Below, piece by piece: positions 1 through 9,535 of a stretch of 64,000 nucleotides of DNA. Below the pieces are notes generated by a model that made no database searches, had not been told where the DNA came from, and saw only the letters and a program-made list of their open reading frames with translations. The translations under genes and the position numbers were made by a program. Positions within the stretch are counted from its first letter, which is position 1. Each line of letters starts with the position of its first letter. Source of the DNA: Prevotella scopos JCM 17725 (GTDB lineage Bacteria > Bacteroidota > Bacteroidia > Bacteroidales > Bacteroidaceae); NCBI RefSeq assembly GCF_018127785.1, contig NZ_CP072390.1:372001-436000 (forward strand). Reading direction: 5' to 3'.

Positions 1-1424
1 CCTATTTTTGGGTTGTATGTTCCATCTGCATTAAATGCTGGCTTCTCAACAGTGTGATAATAGAAAGCATAGACAGGTTGCCCCACTTTTACAACGTTCG
101 GATAGTTGTTGATATCCTTTCCGCCAGTATCAGTTACTTTGTTTGCCTGATAATTAAGGTTTGCATATACGTCAAGAGAATGACGATTTGCCTGTTTCCA
201 GAGGTTACCATTATAACTGAACTCTATACCATGCCCCTTAATGCGTCCTACGTTACGTGGAACGCTTCCAATCCAGCCATCGCTTGACAGAAGGTCGTCG
301 TAGATGATGGCATCAGTAGTGTACTGTGCATATAGCGTAAGTGCTAATGTATGTCTGTTACGGATAGTCCAATCTGTACCTAATTCAATTTCTCTCATAC
401 GCTCTGGCTTGATATCAGGGTTGCCTTTGTACTGAGGTTTAACAATTGGGCCATAAGCACTGATTCCGTCCATGACGTAAGATGTGCGGGCGTCTGTAGG
501 GTAGGGAAGTCGTCCACTTTCACCATAGGCAACACGGAATTTCTTATTCTTCAGATTATAGGATGCACTCAAAGAAGGATAATAGATGCTTGCCACATTA
601 CTACCAATGAGGTTGGATGCGTCACGTCTTACCCCCGCATTGATAAACAAACGATTGTCATAATTAACGAATGCTTCGCCATAAAGACCCCATGTGCGTT
701 GCTCGAAAGTTGACTCAGATATAGTACGTTCTGTAGCAGCTGAGATATTATCGATATCACTTCTGAAACGTGAAGCCGAGATGCTGTTCAGTGTTTCATA
801 TTGACGTACAATCTGTGAGAGCAGGGTTGCTGTGAAATCCCATTTGTCAGCAAGATGGAACTTACGAGTAGCCTTTATGTCCCAGTTGAAGTTAGAGTTT
901 CTACGATTGCTAATATTTTTAGCACCCTCAGCATTGTTTCCTAACTTGTAACCGAAAGGCAAGCGATAGATTCCCTCTGTATGGTTTACGTCTGCGCCAA
1001 TGATTGTCTCAATCTTTACGTCTGCTGGAAGCATATAGCTCAGATGGAGGTTACCGATGAAACGGTCATTTCCGTAGGTCCAGCTCTGTGCTCGCCATGT
1101 GCTCTCGTCAACGTATGGCCATGGTGTCTGATTAATCATTAAGTTCCATATTGCATCATATCTACCCATTGCAGTTTGTGGAAGACTGATGTTACCATGA
1201 ATATACGATGCGGTAGCGCCGAGTGAGAAACGACCGGAACGAAGGTCGTATGCCATCTTTGTGCTATGTCGTTTATCCTTGTTGCCTGGAATAATACCTG
1301 CTACATCATTCATGTTATATGAGAAAAAGAGATTCTGATTTCCCTTGAATGCTTTTGAGACTGAAGCATAGATGTTTTTTTGCCAACCCGTTTGGAAGAA
1401 GTTGTTAATCGGGTCGTTGTTAAC
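1..1424 (-). pseudogene. 3' part of a SusC/RagA-type TonB-dependent receptor, split by an insertion sequence and cut by the window edge
   Basis: Read on the minus strand from 1424 this is an open frame of about 474 codons that continues past position 1. It resembles the beta-barrel of SusC/RagA outer-membrane receptors, with alternating aromatic strands and segments such as YGNDRFIGNLHLSYMLPAD and NPDIKPERMREIELGTDW. The frame joins exactly to the 5' part at 3527-4360 if the insertion sequence and one GTTAAC copy are removed (DQFVN then NDPINNFF). The barrel has lost its plug and signal peptide, so it should not be made as a working receptor. The ligand is unknown. No partner SusD is visible; it may lie left of the window. 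Confidence 0.85.
1419..1424. repeat. Target-site duplication of the insertion sequence (left copy)
   Basis: GTTAAC at 1419-1424 is matched by GTTAAC at 3527-3532. One copy is needed to restore the receptor frame, which fits a 6-bp target duplication. The site is itself a palindrome, so the exact border with the terminal repeat is ambiguous by up to 6 bases. Confidence 0.75.
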
Positions 1425-3526
1425 CCAAGTTTAACCCCCACTTTCGCCTATTTCTTGCAGTCACCGTACTCTCCTCGTTTTTCTTATGGACTCTGTGTCC
1501 TACAAATTTTATTCTTTTTGTATGGTGAGTGTTTTAAGTTCAACTTATCGTATATCTGTTTTGCTTGCTTCGAAGGACTACTACATTGGCGCATCTCGAT
1601 GTTCTCACCTAATGGATTTTTCCCTTTTGTTGTGACGAGCTTCTGGGTGCTCATACGTCGTACAATCTCAGTCCAGTAACAGGATTCTCCTTCTCGTTTT
1701 AATTGACAGCGGATGGTGTTTACCACCCAATAGGCTAATAAACCGAAGAAGAGGTGTGCGTCGCTTCGCTCATCTTTCTGATGATAGATAGGACGGAGGT
1801 TGAGGTCATTCTTAAGTTGCCTGTTCGTGCATTCTATCTCACGAATGAGATTGTAGTATTCCCATGTCACACGCTCAGAAAGTGTCCTGACATTGCTGCG
1901 GAGGAAGTAGACTCCGTGACCGGACTCCATTGCAGAGAGGTCTTTTATCTCCCAGTCTACGCGCAGCATCTGCTTGGGTTTCTTCTCATCTTTTATGTAG
2001 CTTATCTGATAGAACTTCGCTATAGATGGGTACTTCTGTATGGCACGTCCTGTACGTTCAACAACCTTTTCATAGGTTTTTGTTCCACCTTTCTTGGAGA
2101 TTCCATCGTTTATTCTCTTCAGTTCCATCTCAAAACGCTCTCTCCAGACCCTGTTCATAGACGACTCTGTCATAGCTTTCGAAGGAGATGTTATTTCGAG
2201 ATAATAATCCTTGTCATCTTCTGTCTTAACCTCTTTCAGCGTTATTTTCTGCCGACGGGCATCCATTACCGTAACACTCTTGTTATCATCACTGAGCGTA
2301 TAGTCCTTCATCTTTGTACGGGATACGCAGAGATAATTGTAACCTTTTCTTTTGATCAGCTCCAAGTTCTCTTCCGTGGCAACACCTGCATCCATGACAA
2401 CGAGCGTATCTTTTGTCCGTGATGGATTCCTCTTTGCTAACGTATCAATCATATTGGGCAGAGACTTAGGGTCTGCTGTATTACCCTCCAAGATAGAAGA
2501 ATAACGTATAAAACCTTCTTTATTGATACATAGTGCAAGTACAAGTAGCTTACAGTCAGAGCGTTTTTCTTTTGATCGGCCGAACTTGGCCTTGTTGCTG
2601 TTACGCTTGCTGCCCTCGAAATAGAAGTTGGTTAAGTCGAAGAGCATCAACTTGTTGTCTATATTAAAGAGATCGTCAGTAACGTTGCACAGATGACGCT
2701 CTAACTGTTCCTTTAGTTCATATAATTTGTCAGTGACTTTATACAGAGAATTGATTCCTGGTGTCCAGCCAGGAACTCCACTATAAAGTTCACCAGCAGC
2801 CGAGTTATCACGCAAATAATAATAAGACGAACGTTCAGAAACAGCATATACTGTGCGAACAATCAATGCTGACAAAGCTGTGTGTATTGTATTCTCCGTC
2901 CAGCCGTTTTTGCGCAGGAAACCCTCTAATTGCAGTTTGTCTATCGTCTGCTTGCAGAGCCACTCAGCACCGACATTCCTTGCGTCAGTATATTTTGCCG
3001 TCTCAAGGTCAACGTAGTTCTCATATTTTCTCAGCGACTTCTGCTCTTCCTTGTTAAACCTATCAATTCCACCTTCGTTCTCCATACGGCTCCACCATTC
3101 ATCAGCCTTTACCTGTTCAATAGGAGTAAGTCCGTCAAGATGTTCCTTGAAAAGCGAGGGTGTACTTCTGTTTTTGAAGCGTTCGGTAAGTGCGTATGCA
3201 ATTTTTCGAACCTGTACGGCTGTAAGTGAAGGCTCGAACCCGATGTTCAACAGAATTAGCGAATGTACATGACCCTGCACGTCACGATATGACTCCTTGA
3301 TGCGATAATAAGGAGCCATGTCGCCTGTTGCAGGGTTGAATCGTGTCTGTACATTTGCGTGCATGAGTGCAAAGTAACAAAATAATTTTGATATGACGGT
3401 GTCCTACAAATCAGATTTTACTCCTCGTTACAATACCCTATGCCTGATTTTCAATTATTTATGAAATTAATACTACATAAAACATCCCGAAAATTTATGA
3501 AAAATATTTTTACCGGTTAAACTTGG
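1425..3526 (-). mobile_element. IS1634-like insertion sequence, about 2.1 kb
   Basis: A 2102-bp element with perfect 12-bp terminal inverted repeats, CCAAGTTTAACC at 1425-1436 and its complement at 3515-3526. They are flanked by GTTAAC duplications, so the match reads as 18 bp if those are counted. It carries one transposase gene filling most of its length. Family placement rests on the transposase (long DDE protein with an extended insertion before the last acidic residue) and the 5-6 bp duplication usual for IS1634 relatives. Ends and duplication are intact, so the insertion is probably recent. It lies in the same orientation as the receptor gene it breaks. Confidence 0.88.
1484..3364 (-). 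CDS. IS1634-family DDE transposase
   Basis: A 626-residue protein that should cut and rejoin the ends of the surrounding insertion sequence. Candidate catalytic acids are D243 (in LMLFDLTNFYFEG), D325 (in LVVMDAGVATEENL) and the glutamate of REIECTNRQLK about 100 residues from the C-terminus, in the YxxxxxIExxNRQLK setting seen in IS4/IS1634 relatives. The N-terminal 120 residues begin with a strand-rich segment (YYRIKESYRDVQGHVHS) usual for this group. The gene is full length, uninterrupted and centred in the element, with ATG at 3362-3364 about 160 bases inside the right end. Probably functional; activity not tested here. Confidence 0.92.
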   Translation of the reverse strand: MHANVQTRFNPATGDMAPYYRIKESYRDVQGHVHSLILLNIGFEPSLTAVQVRKIAYALTERFKNRSTPSLFKEHLDGLTPIEQVKADEWWSRMENEGGIDRFNKEEQKSLRKYENYVDLETAKYTDARNVGAEWLCKQTIDKLQLEGFLRKNGWTENTIHTALSALIVRTVYAVSERSSYYYLRDNSAAGELYSGVPGWTPGINSLYKVTDKLYELKEQLERHLCNVTDDLFNIDNKLMLFDLTNFYFEGSKRNSNKAKFGRSKEKRSDCKLLVLALCINKEGFIRYSSILEGNTADPKSLPNMIDTLAKRNPSRTKDTLVVMDAGVATEENLELIKRKGYNYLCVSRTKMKDYTLSDDNKSVTVMDARRQKITLKEVKTEDDKDYYLEITSPSKAMTESSMNRVWRERFEMELKRINDGISKKGGTKTYEKVVERTGRAIQKYPSIAKFYQISYIKDEKKPKQMLRVDWEIKDLSAMESGHGVYFLRSNVRTLSERVTWEYYNLIREIECTNRQLKNDLNLRPIYHQKDERSDAHLFFGLLAYWVVNTIRCQLKREGESCYWTEIVRRMSTQKLVTTKGKNPLGENIEMRQCSSPSKQAKQIYDKLNLKHSPYKKNKICRTQSP

Positions 3527-3532
3527 GTTAAC
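3527..3532. repeat. Target-site duplication of the insertion sequence (right copy)
   Basis: GTTAAC next to the right terminal inverted repeat, identical to 1419-1424. In the receptor frame it encodes V-N between DQF and NDP. Confidence 0.75.
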
Positions 3533-4360
3533 AAACTGATCATATTTTCTTGCGAGTGTAGCAGCACCTAATGACATCTTAACTTGTATGTCTGCTTTTC
3601 TGTTCTCTGCATTATTGGTCTTACCTCTTTTGGTTGTGATAACAATAACACCATTGGCTGCCTCTGCTCCATAGCTGGCAGCAGCAGATGGACCTTTAAT
3701 GACATCAATCGTGGCGATGTCATCAATGGCTAAGTCATTCAGAGCACTTAAAGCATCCTGAGAACTATTAATGTCAGAGATGTTGGAATTGTTATATTTC
3801 ACGCCATCAACATAGATGATAGGGTCGCGCTCCATACTCATCGTTGCACCACTTCGCATGTTAAAGCGGATTGGCATGCCGACTTTACCATTGCTTTGAT
3901 ACATCTGTACGCCACCAATTTTGCCATCAAGAATGTCACTGAGTGAATTAGTGTGAGCATTCTTGCTGAGATTTGTGACGTCAATGTGATCGACTTTACT
4001 ACCAAGTGCTTTCTGGCTACGTGCACTAGAGATACTTGCCGTAACCAGCACTTCTTTAAGGTCAATGCCAGGGATGAGACTGATGGTTGACTGTTCTTTT
4101 AGCGATTGTGCCTTAATGTTTTGTTCCTTAAAACCAATGTAACTAATATAGAGAGTTTGGTCATCGTTTGTGTTTAATGAGAAATAACCATCTTCGTTGG
4201 TTACCGCTTCAACTCCTTTATTGCCTCTTACAACAGCACCAATGATGGGTTCTCCTGTATCTTTATTTATAACACACGCCTTGTACGTTGTCTGCGCACT
4301 TAGGTTGACAGCATACGCTATCGATAATAGGGCTAAGCTCCTCTTAATGTTTTGTATCAT
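3527..4360 (-). pseudogene. 5' part of the SusC/RagA-type receptor interrupted by the insertion sequence
   Basis: The first 278 codons of the receptor continued at 1-1424. They encode a signal peptide (MIQNIKRSLALLS to about residue 22), a carboxypeptidase-regulatory-like domain (CVINKDTGEPIIGAVVRG, about 25-95), and the TonB plug with VLVTAS and the typical YGAEAANGVIVITTKRG segment near residue 235. After the insertion point the frame would read 18 foreign residues from the insertion sequence (to 3473) and stop. The ATG at 4358-4360 follows a good -7 promoter box at 4437-4444, so a truncated plug protein may still be made. Substrate unknown. Confidence 0.87.
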
Positions 4361-4436
4361 GAATTTTTATTGTTATCCCACTTAGGGTTTAATACTTTAT
4401 GGCTACATTATATAATGTGTAGCTTTTTTTGTGGCG

Positions 4437-4467
4437 CAAAGGTATCTCTTTTAAATTAATAACACAA
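4437..4467 (-). promoter_or_regulatory. Promoter of the interrupted SusC-type receptor gene
   Basis: On the minus strand, TACCTTTG (4437-4444) matches the Bacteroidota -7 box TAnnTTTG, with TTG 20 bases upstream (4465-4467). Transcription would start near 4430, leaving a leader of about 70 bases. A bulged hairpin at 4402-4423 (GCTACA...TGTAGC) lies right at the predicted 5' end. Confidence 0.65.
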
Positions 4468-5116
4468 TACCTAAAAAGTGTGATTTTGTTTGTTTGCTTG
4501 TCCGTTATTGCTAATTAATTATATTACTCATTATGTTTGTTTGCTCTAGTCAAAGAGTTTGAATGGTTTTAGGTTCTTTGTGTATGCATTGTTAGTGTAT
4601 GATTACCTTTATGCGATGATGTGATTAGGTTTAGTATGTTTGGTGCGGGTGCTGAACACATGTGGTGCGGATACTTAGCACATGTGGTGCGGATGGTATG
4701 CATCAAGTGTGTTGAGGCCGTAACTCATAAAGGGATATAGATTACTTGGGAGGAGTTGTTCGTAAAGTGTTGTGAGGAAAAGGATTATCAGGATATTAAT
4801 TCCCTTATCAGAAGAGTTAGGAATCTTAATTTTGAAAAATTATTTTAGCTGTTATGCCGATTTTTTAGTTGACAATCGTCGATTCTTTTTATAGACAAAT
4901 ATGAGTTATTTATCTTTTTTCATTTTCCATTTTAGTCTATTTTTATCCAAAGTTGGCTGGGTGAAAGCCTCTGTGCTATTAAATTTAAGCTGTAAATGGT
5001 AATAGAATAGGCTGTTTGAAGTGTTAAATAACAAATAAAAAGTTATTTATTGTTAATGTTGGTAGTTTGAAAGAGTATTCCTTTTCGTATTATTAGGTCG
5101 TTTAATGGAATATTTG
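4468..5116. other. Intergenic stretch between the SusC-type gene and the ribosomal operon
   Basis: AT-rich DNA with no supported gene between two divergent promoters. It contains the 22-bp repeat array at 4642-4707 and an imperfect AT-rich inverted repeat near 5022-5056 (TTAAATAAC...GTTATTTATTGTTAA). Nothing else was recognised. Confidence 0.6.
4642..4707 (+). repeat. 22-bp tandem repeat array, locus 1
   Basis: Three consecutive 22-bp units (4642-4663, 4664-4685, 4686-4707), each starting GGTGCGG. Units 1-2 end AACACATGT or AGCACATGT; the third diverges to GGTATGCATCAAG. Across unit borders the sequence CACATGTGGTG is palindromic. Related arrays occur at 34012-34099 and 54946-55020. Function unknown. 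Confidence 0.8.
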
Positions 5117-5124
5117 TACCTTTG
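5117..5124 (+). promoter_or_regulatory. Promoter (-7 box) of the str block
   Basis: TACCTTTG at 5117-5124 fits the TAnnTTTG consensus about 108 bases before rpsL. No clear TTTG was seen at the -33 position. The leader is AT-rich and has no Shine-Dalgarno sequence before the rpsL ATG. Confidence 0.65.
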
Positions 5125-5232
5125 CAAACCGAAACAACAGAGTGAATTATGTCGCTTTTAGTACGTCTCACTTATGTTTGTAATGGATTGAAAATAAACA
5201 AAATAAATATATAACAATAAAAAAGTAAAATT

Positions 5233-5616
5233 ATGCCTACTATTTCACAATTAGTAAGAAAAGGCAGAAAGGACATCGTTGACAAGAGCAAGTCACCGGC
5301 TTTGGACAATTGTCCACAGCGTCGTGGTGTTTGTGTTCGTGTTTACACAACGACTCCTAAGAAGCCTAATTCGGCAATGCGTAAGGTTGCCCGTGTTCGT
5401 TTGACCAACCAGAAAGAAGTTAACTCTTATATTCCAGGAGAGGGTCACAACTTGCAGGAGCACAGTATTGTTCTTGTTCGTGGTGGTCGTGTTAAGGATC
5501 TTCCTGGTGTACGTTATCACATCGTTCGTGGTACTCTTGATACTGCCGGTGTTGCTAATCGTACACAGCGTCGTTCTAAGTACGGTGCTAAGCGTCCAAA
5601 GGCAGCTAAGAAGTAA
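5233..5616 (+). CDS. rpsL: Small-subunit ribosomal protein uS12
   Basis: 127 residues. S12 sits at the decoding centre of the 30S subunit and helps set accuracy. The family core is intact: [13 protein letters not shown] (39-51) and [17 protein letters not shown] (84-100). The two lysines where streptomycin-resistance changes usually arise (K43 and K88) are the sensitive-type residues. D89 in the DLPG loop is the residue methylthiolated by RimO in other bacteria. It is the first gene of the cluster, about 108 bases behind a -7 box, followed by an unusually long 218-base gap before rpsG. Confidence 0.99.
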   Translation: MPTISQLVRKGRKDIVDKSKSPALDNCPQRRGVCVRVYTTTPKKPNSAMRKVARVRLTNQKEVNSYIPGEGHNLQEHSIVLVRGGRVKDLPGVRYHIVRGTLDTAGVANRTQRRSKYGAKRPKAAKK

Positions 5617-5834
5617 TATCTGCGTTGCCTAGAGGCAGCAAAAGATACTTCAATCCATAAAGCCGAGGTGCAACGGCCGGTGATGGTCGATGCTCCAAGG
5701 CTCTTTCAAAGAAAAAACTAAAAACAAACAGTTTTGCTGGAGATTTGTAATCACAAAGGTTGAGTAAATGCTCTAGAGAGGGCGTTGAAGAACGAAAGAC
5801 GACAGCCTCCGCAGAATTAAAGTTTAAAATTAAA
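5617..5834 (+). promoter_or_regulatory. Long rpsL-rpsG intercistronic leader, possible S7 control region
   Basis: 218 bases separate rpsL from rpsG although most neighbouring genes are under 40 bases apart. It contains small complementary segments (TTGCCT/AGGCAG near 5624-5640; AGCC...GGCT between about 5661 and 5702) but no TAnnTTTG box. In E. coli the S12-S7 intercistronic RNA binds S7 for autoregulation; a similar role here is inference. An in-frame TTG at 5760 could extend rpsG by 25 residues, but the extension has no family similarity. Confidence 0.4.
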
Positions 5835-6311
5835 ATGAGAAAAGCAAAACCAAAGAAGCGTTTAATCCTTCCAGATCCAAAGTTTAATGATCAGAAGGTG
5901 TCAAAGTTCGTGAATCACTTGATGTATGATGGTAAGAAGAATACCTCATACGAGATTTTCTATGCAGCCCTTGATATCGTGGGTGGCAAGATGAAGGATG
6001 AAGAGAAGTCTCCACTCGAAGTGTGGAAGCAGGCTCTTGATAACATCACTCCACAGGTAGAGGTGAAGAGCCGCCGTATCGGTGGTGCAACATTCCAGGT
6101 GCCAACAGAGATTCGCCCAGATCGTAAGGAGAGTGTTTCAATGAAGAATATGATTGCTTTTGCACGTAAGCGTGGTGGTAAGAGTATGGCTGATAAGCTT
6201 GCTTCTGAGATTATTGACGCTTTCAATAACCAAGGTGGTGCTTACAAGCGTAAGGAAGATATGCACCGCATGGCTGAGGCTAACCGTGCATTTGCTCACT
6301 TCAGATTCTAA
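5835..6311 (+). CDS. rpsG: Small-subunit ribosomal protein uS7
   Basis: 158 residues from the ATG at 5835, matching the family start [10 protein letters not shown]7 binds the 3' major domain of 16S rRNA, starts head assembly and contacts E-site tRNA. Family features are the [17 protein letters not shown] segment, the beta hairpin [13 protein letters not shown] (about 77-89) and the helical C-terminus [12 protein letters not shown]. The TTG at 5760 was rejected as start because it adds an unrelated leader. fusA follows after 27 bases. Confidence 0.98.
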   Translation: MRKAKPKKRLILPDPKFNDQKVSKFVNHLMYDGKKNTSYEIFYAALDIVGGKMKDEEKSPLEVWKQALDNITPQVEVKSRRIGGATFQVPTEIRPDRKESVSMKNMIAFARKRGGKSMADKLASEIIDAFNNQGGAYKRKEDMHRMAEANRAFAHFRF

Positions 6312-6338
6312 TCAAGTTATTATAATAAGGTAAAAGAA

Positions 6339-8456
6339 ATGGCAAATCACGATTTACATTTGACGCGTAATATCGGTATTATGGCACACATCGATGCCGG
6401 TAAGACGACTACATCTGAACGTATTCTTTTTTATACAGGTAAGACTCACAAGATTGGTGAGGTTCATGATGGTGCTGCTACCATGGACTGGATGGCACAG
6501 GAGCAGGAGCGTGGTATCACTATTACATCTGCTGCTACAACATGTAACTGGAATTATCTTGGCAAGTCTTATAAGATTAACTTGATTGATACTCCGGGAC
6601 ACGTTGACTTTACTGCTGAGGTAGAGCGTTCACTGCGTGTTCTAGATGGTGCTGTTGCTACTTATTCTGCAGCTGATGGTGTACAGCCACAGTCTGAGAC
6701 TGTATGGCGCCAGGCTGATAAGTATAACGTACCACGTATTGGTTATGTAAACAAGATGGACCGTTCTGGTGCTGACTTCTATGAGACGGTGCAGCAGATG
6801 AAGGATATCCTTGGTGCTAACCCAATCGCAATTCAGATTCCTATTGGTGCAGAGGAGAACTTCAAAGGTGTTGTTGACCTAATCAAGATGAAGGCTATCT
6901 TGTGGCACGATGAGACAATGGGTGCTCAGTATGATGTTGAAGATATCCCAGCTGACCTCGCTGATGAGGCTGCTGAATGGCGCGAGAAACTTCTTGAGGG
7001 TGCTGCAAACTTCGACGATGAGTTGATGGAGATGTACCTTGAAGGTCAAGACATTCCTGAGGATAAGCTTATTGCTGCTATCCGTAAGGGTTGTATCTCT
7101 ATGGAGTGCTGCCCAATGCTTCTCGGTTCTTCATATAAGAATAAGGGCGTACAGCCACTTCTCGACTATGTTTGTGCTTTCTTGCCTTCACCATTGGATA
7201 CACCAGCTATCGTAGGTATCAATCCTGATACTGATGAGGAAGAGTCACGTAAGCCAAGCGAGAGTGAGCCTACAGCTGCTTTGGCATTTAAGATTGCTAC
7301 TGACCCATTCATGGGGCGTTTGGTATTCTTCCGTGTTTACTCAGGTAAGGTTGCTGCTGGTTCCTACGTTTACAATACACGCTCTGGCAAGAAGGAGCGT
7401 ATCAGCCGTCTGTTCCAGATGAACTCTAATAAGGAAATCCCTATGGAGTCTATCGACGCAGGTGATATCGGTGCTGGTGTAGGTTTCAAGGATATTCGTA
7501 CTGGTGATACTCTCTGCGACGAGAATGCCCCAATCATCCTTGAGTCTATCACCTTCCCTGATACTGTGATCTCTATTGCAGTAGAGCCTAAGAGTCAGGC
7601 TGATGTTGCTAAGCTTGACAATGGTCTTGCTAAGCTCGCTGAAGAGGATCCAACCTTCACAGTTCGTACTGATGAGCAGAGCGGTCAGACCATTATCTCT
7701 GGTATGGGTGAGCTTCACCTTGATATTATTATTGACCGTTTGAAGCGTGAGTTCAAGGTTGAGTGTAACCAGGGTAAGCCACAGGTTAACTACAAAGAGG
7801 CTATTACTAAGGCTGCTCAGAGCCGTGAGACTTATAAGAAGCAGTCTGGTGGTCGTGGTAAGTTTGCTTGTATCGACGTAACTATCGAGCCTAAGGACGA
7901 GGATTATGAGGAGGGCGACTTGCAGTTTATCAATGTAGTTAAGGGTGGTAACGTACCTAAGGAATTCATCCCTGCAGTAGAGAAGGGATTCAAGGATTGT
8001 CTTGGCAATGGTGTACTCGGTGGCTTCCCATTGACTGGTCTTAAGGTTACATTAACGGATGGTTCTTTCCACCCAGTTGACTCAGACCAGTTGTCATTCG
8101 AACTTGTAGCTCATCAGGCATTCAAGGTTCTTTGCCCTAAGGCAGGTCCTGTTCTTATGGAGCCTATCATGAAGGTGGAGGTTGTTACTCCAGAGGAGAA
8201 CATGGGTGATGTTATCGGTGACTTGAACAAGCGTCGTGGTCTTGTTCAGGGTATGGAAGAGGCACGAAGCGGTGCCCGTATCGTTAAGGCTATGGTTCCA
8301 TTAGCTGAGATGTTTGGTTACGTAACTGCTCTTCGTACAATTACCTCAGGTCGTGCTACTTCTTCAATGGAGTATGATCACCACTCACCAGTATCAAGCA
8401 CTCTCGCTAAGGAGATTCTTGATGAGTTGAAGGGTAATTCAGGTCTCGTTAAATAA
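6339..8456 (+). CDS. fusA: Elongation factor G
   Basis: 705 residues. EF-G is the GTPase that drives tRNA-mRNA translocation and, with RRF, ribosome recycling. Visible GTP motifs are AHIDAGKTT (P-loop, about 16-24), [10 protein letters not shown] (switch I), DTPGHVDF (about 86-93) and NKMD (about 140-143). Domain IV ends with the conserved MEYDHHSPV tail. Length fits canonical bacterial EF-G without the insertions seen in specialised paralogues. No tuf gene follows, unlike E. coli; instead a hairpin and then rpsJ. Confidence 0.98.
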   Translation: MANHDLHLTRNIGIMAHIDAGKTTTSERILFYTGKTHKIGEVHDGAATMDWMAQEQERGITITSAATTCNWNYLGKSYKINLIDTPGHVDFTAEVERSLRVLDGAVATYSAADGVQPQSETVWRQADKYNVPRIGYVNKMDRSGADFYETVQQMKDILGANPIAIQIPIGAEENFKGVVDLIKMKAILWHDETMGAQYDVEDIPADLADEAAEWREKLLEGAANFDDELMEMYLEGQDIPEDKLIAAIRKGCISMECCPMLLGSSYKNKGVQPLLDYVCAFLPSPLDTPAIVGINPDTDEEESRKPSESEPTAALAFKIATDPFMGRLVFFRVYSGKVAAGSYVYNTRSGKKERISRLFQMNSNKEIPMESIDAGDIGAGVGFKDIRTGDTLCDENAPIILESITFPDTVISIAVEPKSQADVAKLDNGLAKLAEEDPTFTVRTDEQSGQTIISGMGELHLDIIIDRLKREFKVECNQGKPQVNYKEAITKAAQSRETYKKQSGGRGKFACIDVTIEPKDEDYEEGDLQFINVVKGGNVPKEFIPAVEKGFKDCLGNGVLGGFPLTGLKVTLTDGSFHPVDSDQLSFELVAHQAFKVLCPKAGPVLMEPIMKVEVVTPEENMGDVIGDLNKRRGLVQGMEEARSGARIVKAMVPLAEMFGYVTALRTITSGRATSSMEYDHHSPVSSTLAKEILDELKGNSGLVK

Positions 8457-8470
8457 ATAATATAAGGCAA

Positions 8471-8506
8471 TGCTCTCTCATAGCGAATGACTCTTATGGG
8501 AGAGCA
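8471..8506 (+). terminator. Hairpin between fusA and rpsJ, possible terminator or attenuator
   Basis: TGCTCTCTCATA (8471-8482) pairs with TATGGGAGAGCA (8495-8506), a 12-bp stem with one G-T pair and a 12-base loop, followed by ACCTTTTTG. It begins 14 bases after the fusA stop. No TAnnTTTG promoter was seen before rpsJ, so some read-through is needed for the S10 block. This suggests partial termination or attenuation, which is inference. Confidence 0.6.
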
Positions 8507-8543
8507 ACCTTTTTGAATATCAATAATAAACAATAAATTAAAC

Positions 8544-8849
8544 ATGAGTCAGAAGATTCGTATTAAGCTGAAGTCTTACGACCACCAGTTGGTTGACAAG
8601 TCAGCAGAGAAGATTGTGAAGGCTGTTAAGGCTACAGGCGCTATCGTTAGCGGTCCTATTCCATTGCCAACACACAAGCGTATTTACACTGTAAACCGCT
8701 CTACATTCGTTAACAAGAAGTCACGTGAGCAGTTCCAGCTCTCAGATTTCAAGCGCCTTATCGACATTTATAGCTCTACAGCAAAGACTGTTGACGCTTT
8801 GATGAAGCTTGAATTGCCTTCAGGTGTAGAGGTAGAGATTAAGGTGTAG
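8544..8849 (+). CDS. rpsJ: Small-subunit ribosomal protein uS10
   Basis: 101 residues. S10 lies in the 30S head and, in many bacteria, also joins NusB in antitermination. Family signatures are [20 protein letters not shown] at the start and [14 protein letters not shown] (about 37-50). It opens the S10 block, 87 bases after fusA, downstream of the hairpin at 8471-8506. An AT-rich leader (AATAAACAATAAATTAAAC) replaces a Shine-Dalgarno sequence. Confidence 0.98.
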   Translation: MSQKIRIKLKSYDHQLVDKSAEKIVKAVKATGAIVSGPIPLPTHKRIYTVNRSTFVNKKSREQFQLSDFKRLIDIYSSTAKTVDALMKLELPSGVEVEIKV

Positions 8850-8920
8850 TCAACTGTTGACAAATAAGAATCAAATTAATACAAAAAGCATTTACATTCA
8901 TTTTAAAATCATTAATTGAA

Positions 8921-9535
8921 ATGCCAGGATTATTAGGAAAGAAAATCGGAATGACATCCGTTTTCAGTGCCGACGGTAAGAACGTACCGTGCACTGTTAT
9001 CGAAGCTGGTCCTTGTGTTGTAACCCAGGTTAAAACCATAGAAAAAGATGGTTACAAGGCTGTTCAGTTAGGTTTCGGCGAAGCTAAGGAGAAGAGAACT
9101 TCTAAGCCACAGCAGGGACACTTTAAGAAAGCCGGCACAACACCAAAGAAGCACTTGGCCGAGTTCAAGTTTGACGAGGAGTATAACCTCGGTGACACTA
9201 TTACTGTTGAATTGTTCAGCAATGAAAAGTTCGTTGACGTTGTAGGTACATCTAAGGGTAAAGGTTTCCAGGGTGTTGTTAAACGTCACGGATTCGGTGG
9301 TGTAGGTCAATCTACTCACGGTCAGGATGACCGCGCTCGTAAGCCGGGTTCTATCGGTGCTTGTTCTTACCCAGCTAAGGTGTTCAAGGGCATGCGAATG
9401 GGCGGCCAGATGGGAGGCGACAGAGTTACAACTCAGAACCTTCAGGTGTTAAAGGTTATTCCAGAGCACAATCTTATCCTTGTTAAGGGTAGTGTTGCTG
9501 GATGTAATGGTTCAACCGTAATAATTAAGAAGTAA
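8921..9535 (+). CDS. rplC: Large-subunit ribosomal protein uL3
   Basis: 204 residues. L3 is an early 50S assembly protein whose long loop reaches the peptidyl-transferase centre. The start [15 protein letters not shown] and the loop with [13 protein letters not shown] and [11 protein letters not shown] are conserved; the glutamine in GGQMGG is the usual PrmB methylation site. The stop overlaps the rplD start by one base (TAATG), implying translational coupling. Confidence 0.98.
   Translation: MPGLLGKKIGMTSVFSADGKNVPCTVIEAGPCVVTQVKTIEKDGYKAVQLGFGEAKEKRTSKPQQGHFKKAGTTPKKHLAEFKFDEEYNLGDTITVELFSNEKFVDVVGTSKGKGFQGVVKRHGFGGVGQSTHGQDDRARKPGSIGACSYPAKVFKGMRMGGQMGGDRVTTQNLQVLKVIPEHNLILVKGSVAGCNGSTVIIKK

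Noticed and set aside
1419..1436. 18-bp terminal inverted repeat including GTTAAC
   Set aside because: The outer 6 bases are present once in the restored receptor frame, so they are better read as duplicated target.
1754..2422. 222-codon plus-strand reading frame inside the insertion sequence
   Set aside because: Fully antisense to the transposase; no family resemblance.
3231..3245. GGCTCGAACCCG as a tRNA T-arm
   Set aside because: It lies in the transposase coding sequence and no cloverleaf or acceptor stem surrounds it.
4642..4707. 22-bp arrays as a CRISPR
   Set aside because: Units abut without spacers, arrays have three or four units, and no cas genes are present.
5760..5834. TTG-initiated 25-residue N-terminal extension of S7
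   Set aside because: Not part of the S7 family and the ATG at 5835 gives the canonical start.
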